DNA of 16,232 nt. Source: Anaerolineales bacterium (lineage in GTDB: Bacteria; Chloroflexota; Anaerolineae; 4572-78; NAK82). The notes beneath the pieces are model-generated. The model saw only the letters and a program-made list of their open reading frames with translations. It was not told the origin of the DNA and did no database searches. The position numbers were made by a program, and so were the translations under genes. Below, in pieces: positions 14,068-16,232 of the stretch. The stretch spans positions 1-16,232 of the forward strand of contig JAHELX010000069.1 of the NCBI GenBank assembly GCA_024643945.1. Reading direction: 5' to 3'. The stretch's first letter is position 1, and every line of letters begins with the position of its first letter.

Positions 14068-15048
14068 CTATACCTCGCGCGCAGCCTGGATAACCGCCTG
14101 CAGGTTAGCCTCGGGTGTCTCGGAGGGGATCACGCAGGCTGGTGCCAGAATCAGCCTCTGGCCGCCAGTCTGTCGCCACGCGTCGCGCACCTGCTGGGCT
14201 ACCTCCTGCGGTGACCCGGTCGCCAGCAACTTCCGATCTAGGCCGGCCATCAGCGTTTTGCGTGTGCGGTCCAGAGCTTCGCTCAGCGACGGACGGGTCT
14301 CCTGATCATGCCAGCTTACAGCTATCACCGGGTAGTGATGGACTAAGTCAAAGAATACGTCTTCACCGTGCAGATGAAGTACAATCAGGTCAGTCTGGCG
14401 AGCCAGGTATTCGAGCACGATGAGGTCGTAGCGTTCACCGAACACTTGATACTCGACTGCGCTGAGAATGCTCGAGCGAGCCAGTTGGGTAGCAAAGAAA
14501 ATGCCGTCGGCGCCTGCGCTGAGTGCTGCCAGTCCGTAACGAGCTGTCGTCTCGGCGATCGTCGCCAGCCCGAAATGTAAATCTTTCGGGTGGTTGCGTA
14601 CGTGCTGCTGCACCACATCGCCTGCCAGTTTGTAGGCCAGGGTGAGAGGACTGAAGAGGGTCATCAAGACCGGCGTGTCGTCATGAACAAGTCCGGCACG
14701 AATGGCAACCAGGGCCTGTAATTCACGTCCCAATGCACCCTGTTCCACCGAAAGGGCTGCCAGTTGACGCCAGCCTTCGGGCGTTTCGACCACCGGCCGC
14801 TTAAGTCGGGGAGGCGTGTTGTCATCGCTGGAGCGGCGGATAGAAGCACCCCAATCTTCAACGCCGTACAGACCATTAGGCGTGACCTTGATCAGATCCA
14901 GGTCATAGCGACGAAAGAATTCTAGTGTCGCCTGGGCCAGCCCCTCTGGCGCTTGGTCTTGCTTGTGGAAGTGCCGCCACATGCTAACCGGCAGACGGTC
15001 CACTGGCTCACCGTGCAAGGCGGCATAGACACGCTCGCGCTTATTCAA
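14068..15048 (-). CDS. Uroporphyrinogen-decarboxylase-superfamily protein, likely not HemE
   Basis: A 326-residue TIM-barrel protein of the URO-D/methyltransferase superfamily. The N-terminus (MNKRERVYAALHGEPVDRLPVS) is typical. The family's C-terminal block reads RLILAPACVIPSETPEANLQAVIQAAR (298-324). It lacks the HemE motif RQAGRY near the N-terminus; residues 18-26 read DRLPVSMWR instead. The group that makes methyl-corrinoid methyltransferases binds zinc through His-x-Cys and a late Cys. Here the corresponding stretch is LHLHGED with His225 and His227, and PACVIP holds Cys305, so an altered metal site is possible. It starts at TTG (15048) with GGAAGGAG upstream. Members act as decarboxylases, methyltransferases or unknowns; I cannot choose. 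Confidence 0.85.
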   Translation of the reverse strand: MNKRERVYAALHGEPVDRLPVSMWRHFHKQDQAPEGLAQATLEFFRRYDLDLIKVTPNGLYGVEDWGASIRRSSDDNTPPRLKRPVVETPEGWRQLAALSVEQGALGRELQALVAIRAGLVHDDTPVLMTLFSPLTLAYKLAGDVVQQHVRNHPKDLHFGLATIAETTARYGLAALSAGADGIFFATQLARSSILSAVEYQVFGERYDLIVLEYLARQTDLIVLHLHGEDVFFDLVHHYPVIAVSWHDQETRPSLSEALDRTRKTLMAGLDRKLLATGSPQEVAQQVRDAWRQTGGQRLILAPACVIPSETPEANLQAVIQAAREV

Positions 15049-15075
15049 TTCAGGATCTCCTTCCGACAGTCATCG

Positions 15076-15111
15076 GCCATTGGCCATCAACCATAGATGT
15101 AAACCAATGGC
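15076..15111. repeat. Small inverted repeat between two minus-strand genes
   Basis: GCCATTGG (15076-15083) and CCAATGGC (15104-15111) are perfect 8-bp inverted arms 20 bases apart. They lie between the URO-D-like gene and the gene upstream of it. CCATTGGCCAT-type sequence is common as intergenic repeats. A terminator role is possible, but there is no U-run. Confidence 0.4.
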
Positions 15112-15131
15112 TGAATGCTATCGGCCTTCCT

Positions 15132-16232
15132 TTACTGCCACCGAAAGAGGAAGGTTTTACTTTCTGGGCTCAACTGCGTCGTCGATCCATCGGGGTTCTT
15201 GCGCTCCACGAACACATACCAGCGATACTCCAGCGCTGGCCCATCGGCCTGGTAATAGAAGCGTTCGGGCACCTGCCACTCAGCTATCTTGAGACTATCT
15301 CCCTCGTAGACCAACTCCCCCTGCTGGCGGAACACCAGCCGCACGGTATACCATTCATCCTCGGCCAGCGGGCCGACCGGTTCCCATTTGAGATAAACGT
15401 ACAGGCCGGGCACAAGCGCACCGTCTGTAGGTTCCAACAAGACAGGAGCCGGATATTTGAAGCCCGGCGTTGGGGTAGCGGCTGGCTCCGACGGCGCGCC
15501 ACCAACCGGCGTGTTAGTAGGCACCGATGTCGCGGTGGGTGGTGGCTCCGGGGTAGGCGTGGCAGTGACGACGATGATTATCGGCGTGGCCGTCGGGCCC
15601 AGGGTAGACAACGGCGCCGGCGTGTCAGTGGCAGCAGGCGACGAGCTGAGAGTGGCGCTGGGAGCTGGAGCAGGGGTAGAAGTAGCGGCGAGTGTTGGTG
15701 AGGGAGAGGGGTTGATGGCGACAGCCAGTGTTGTTTCAGTTGGCAGCGCTGTTTCGGAGGGTGTCACATCCGCCACAGGACCTGCCGGCCCGCCAATACC
15801 GAGCATTGTCCCGCCAGCGATAATCAAGCCTATGCAGCAAACTAGCACCAGAGCCCCCCCCCCGATCGCCACGCCCCGGTAAGGAAGATTGAGAGTAACC
15901 TTACTCTCGCCTGATTTCCACAATCTTTTCAGCGTGTCGCTCAAGCCGACCTGCGCAGGCACAGCAGATGCCGCTACGCGCGCCTCTTTGCGCGAGGAAG
16001 GGGGGATTTCTTCTGGCATGGTCTTCGGTACCCCGGCAGGTTTCCACTCATCTCGTTGCGGCCGCGGAGGCACTTCCGGCTCGACCCAACCCGGCGCGGG
16101 GATTTCTGTTTCTGGAGGGCGTGGCGCGACCGGGGCCCAGTCGTCGTAGACTTCGGCCAGACGCTTTCGCAGTGATTCTATCTCATCCAGGGGCACAGCC
16201 TGAGGCTCTTCGCGGCGTGGGGTAGTTGGCGC
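15132..16232 (-). CDS. Single-pass surface protein with Thr/Pro linker and Fn3-like C-terminal domain (partial)
   Basis: The frame stays open to the right edge, so the true start may lie outside. A GTG at 16196 would give 354 residues, but it has no good ribosome binding site, and 12 further codons upstream read on without a stop. Residues below count from that GTG. The N-terminal part (1-100) is Pro- and Glu-rich and probably cytoplasmic. A membrane segment lies at about 108-128. A long Thr/Pro/Ser/Ala linker (142-245) follows, repeating ATPTP-like units. The C-terminal domain (248-354), with YPAPVLLEPTDGA, LKWEPVG and YRWYVFVERKNPDG, looks like a beta-sandwich of fibronectin III type. Many Chloroflexota envelope proteins have this layout. 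I recognise no enzyme. The plus-strand frames opposite the linker are shadows. Confidence 0.85.
   Translation of the reverse strand, partial: APTTPRREEPQAVPLDEIESLRKRLAEVYDDWAPVAPRPPETEIPAPGWVEPEVPPRPQRDEWKPAGVPKTMPEEIPPSSRKEARVAASAVPAQVGLSDTLKRLWKSGESKVTLNLPYRGVAIGGGALVLVCCIGLIIAGGTMLGIGGPAGPVADVTPSETALPTETTLAVAINPSPSPTLAATSTPAPAPSATLSSSPAATDTPAPLSTLGPTATPIIIVVTATPTPEPPPTATSVPTNTPVGGAPSEPAATPTPGFKYPAPVLLEPTDGALVPGLYVYLKWEPVGPLAEDEWYTVRLVFRQQGELVYEGDSLKIAEWQVPERFYYQADGPALEYRWYVFVERKNPDGSTTQLSPESKTFLFRWQ

Noticed and set aside
14068..15048. Call as HemE, uroporphyrinogen decarboxylase proper
   Set aside because: The RQAGRY motif near the N-terminus is absent, and the C-terminal block fits the wider methyltransferase-like superfamily better.
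15457..15882. Val/Gly-rich plus-strand frame of 141 residues
   Set aside because: It is the antisense reading of the Thr/Pro-rich linker of the surface protein, which explains its odd composition.

Overview
The window reads as a stretch of bacterial chromosome, about 57-60% GC by eye. The most likely source is a Chloroflexota member (Anaerolineae or a close relative). This rests on gene style, not on a marker search: a degenerate PP2C-like domain fused through a membrane segment to a beta-propeller, a LytR-CpsA-Psr (LCP) protein with a Pro/Ala-rich linker, a surface protein with a long Thr/Pro linker, an SH3b membrane protein, and short GGAAGGTTGG-type and GGGAATTGGGAATT-type repeats. I see no plasmid, phage, insertion sequence or CRISPR genes.

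Left part (1-7950), all on the minus strand and read right to left: xpt and guaA form a tightly coupled purine-salvage/GMP-synthesis operon behind an extended -10 promoter with two 12-bp repeat boxes. A palindrome follows, then a large membrane protein (PP2C-like pseudophosphatase plus beta-propeller). Next comes an LCP cell-envelope protein driven by a near-consensus promoter that predicts a leaderless mRNA. After it come acpS, a possible 42-residue membrane protein, and tRNA-Val(GAC) with its own strong promoter.

Middle (7950-9360): a 130-bp palindromic element with 31-bp perfect arms, a bidirectional-type terminator, and a minus-strand SH3b membrane protein. That gene shares a divergent intergenic region with the next plus-strand genes.

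Right part (9357-16232): plus-strand aldo/keto reductase and NmrA-like NAD(P)-binding protein, separated by an imperfect inverted repeat. Then a coupled MoxR-type AAA+ ATPase and CoxE-like VWA protein, which form an orphan chaperone module with no visible substrate genes. These converge on a minus-strand uroporphyrinogen-decarboxylase-superfamily protein that is probably not HemE. At the edge lies a minus-strand Thr/Pro-rich single-pass surface protein that runs out of the window.

Most genes are ordinary. The points worth a second look are the two in-frame insertions in guaA, the xpt operator arrangement, the leaderless LCP promoter, the large palindrome at 8107-8236, the pseudophosphatase-propeller protein, the small membrane ORF and the orphan MoxR/CoxE pair. 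I did not find a clear, wholly new multi-gene system.
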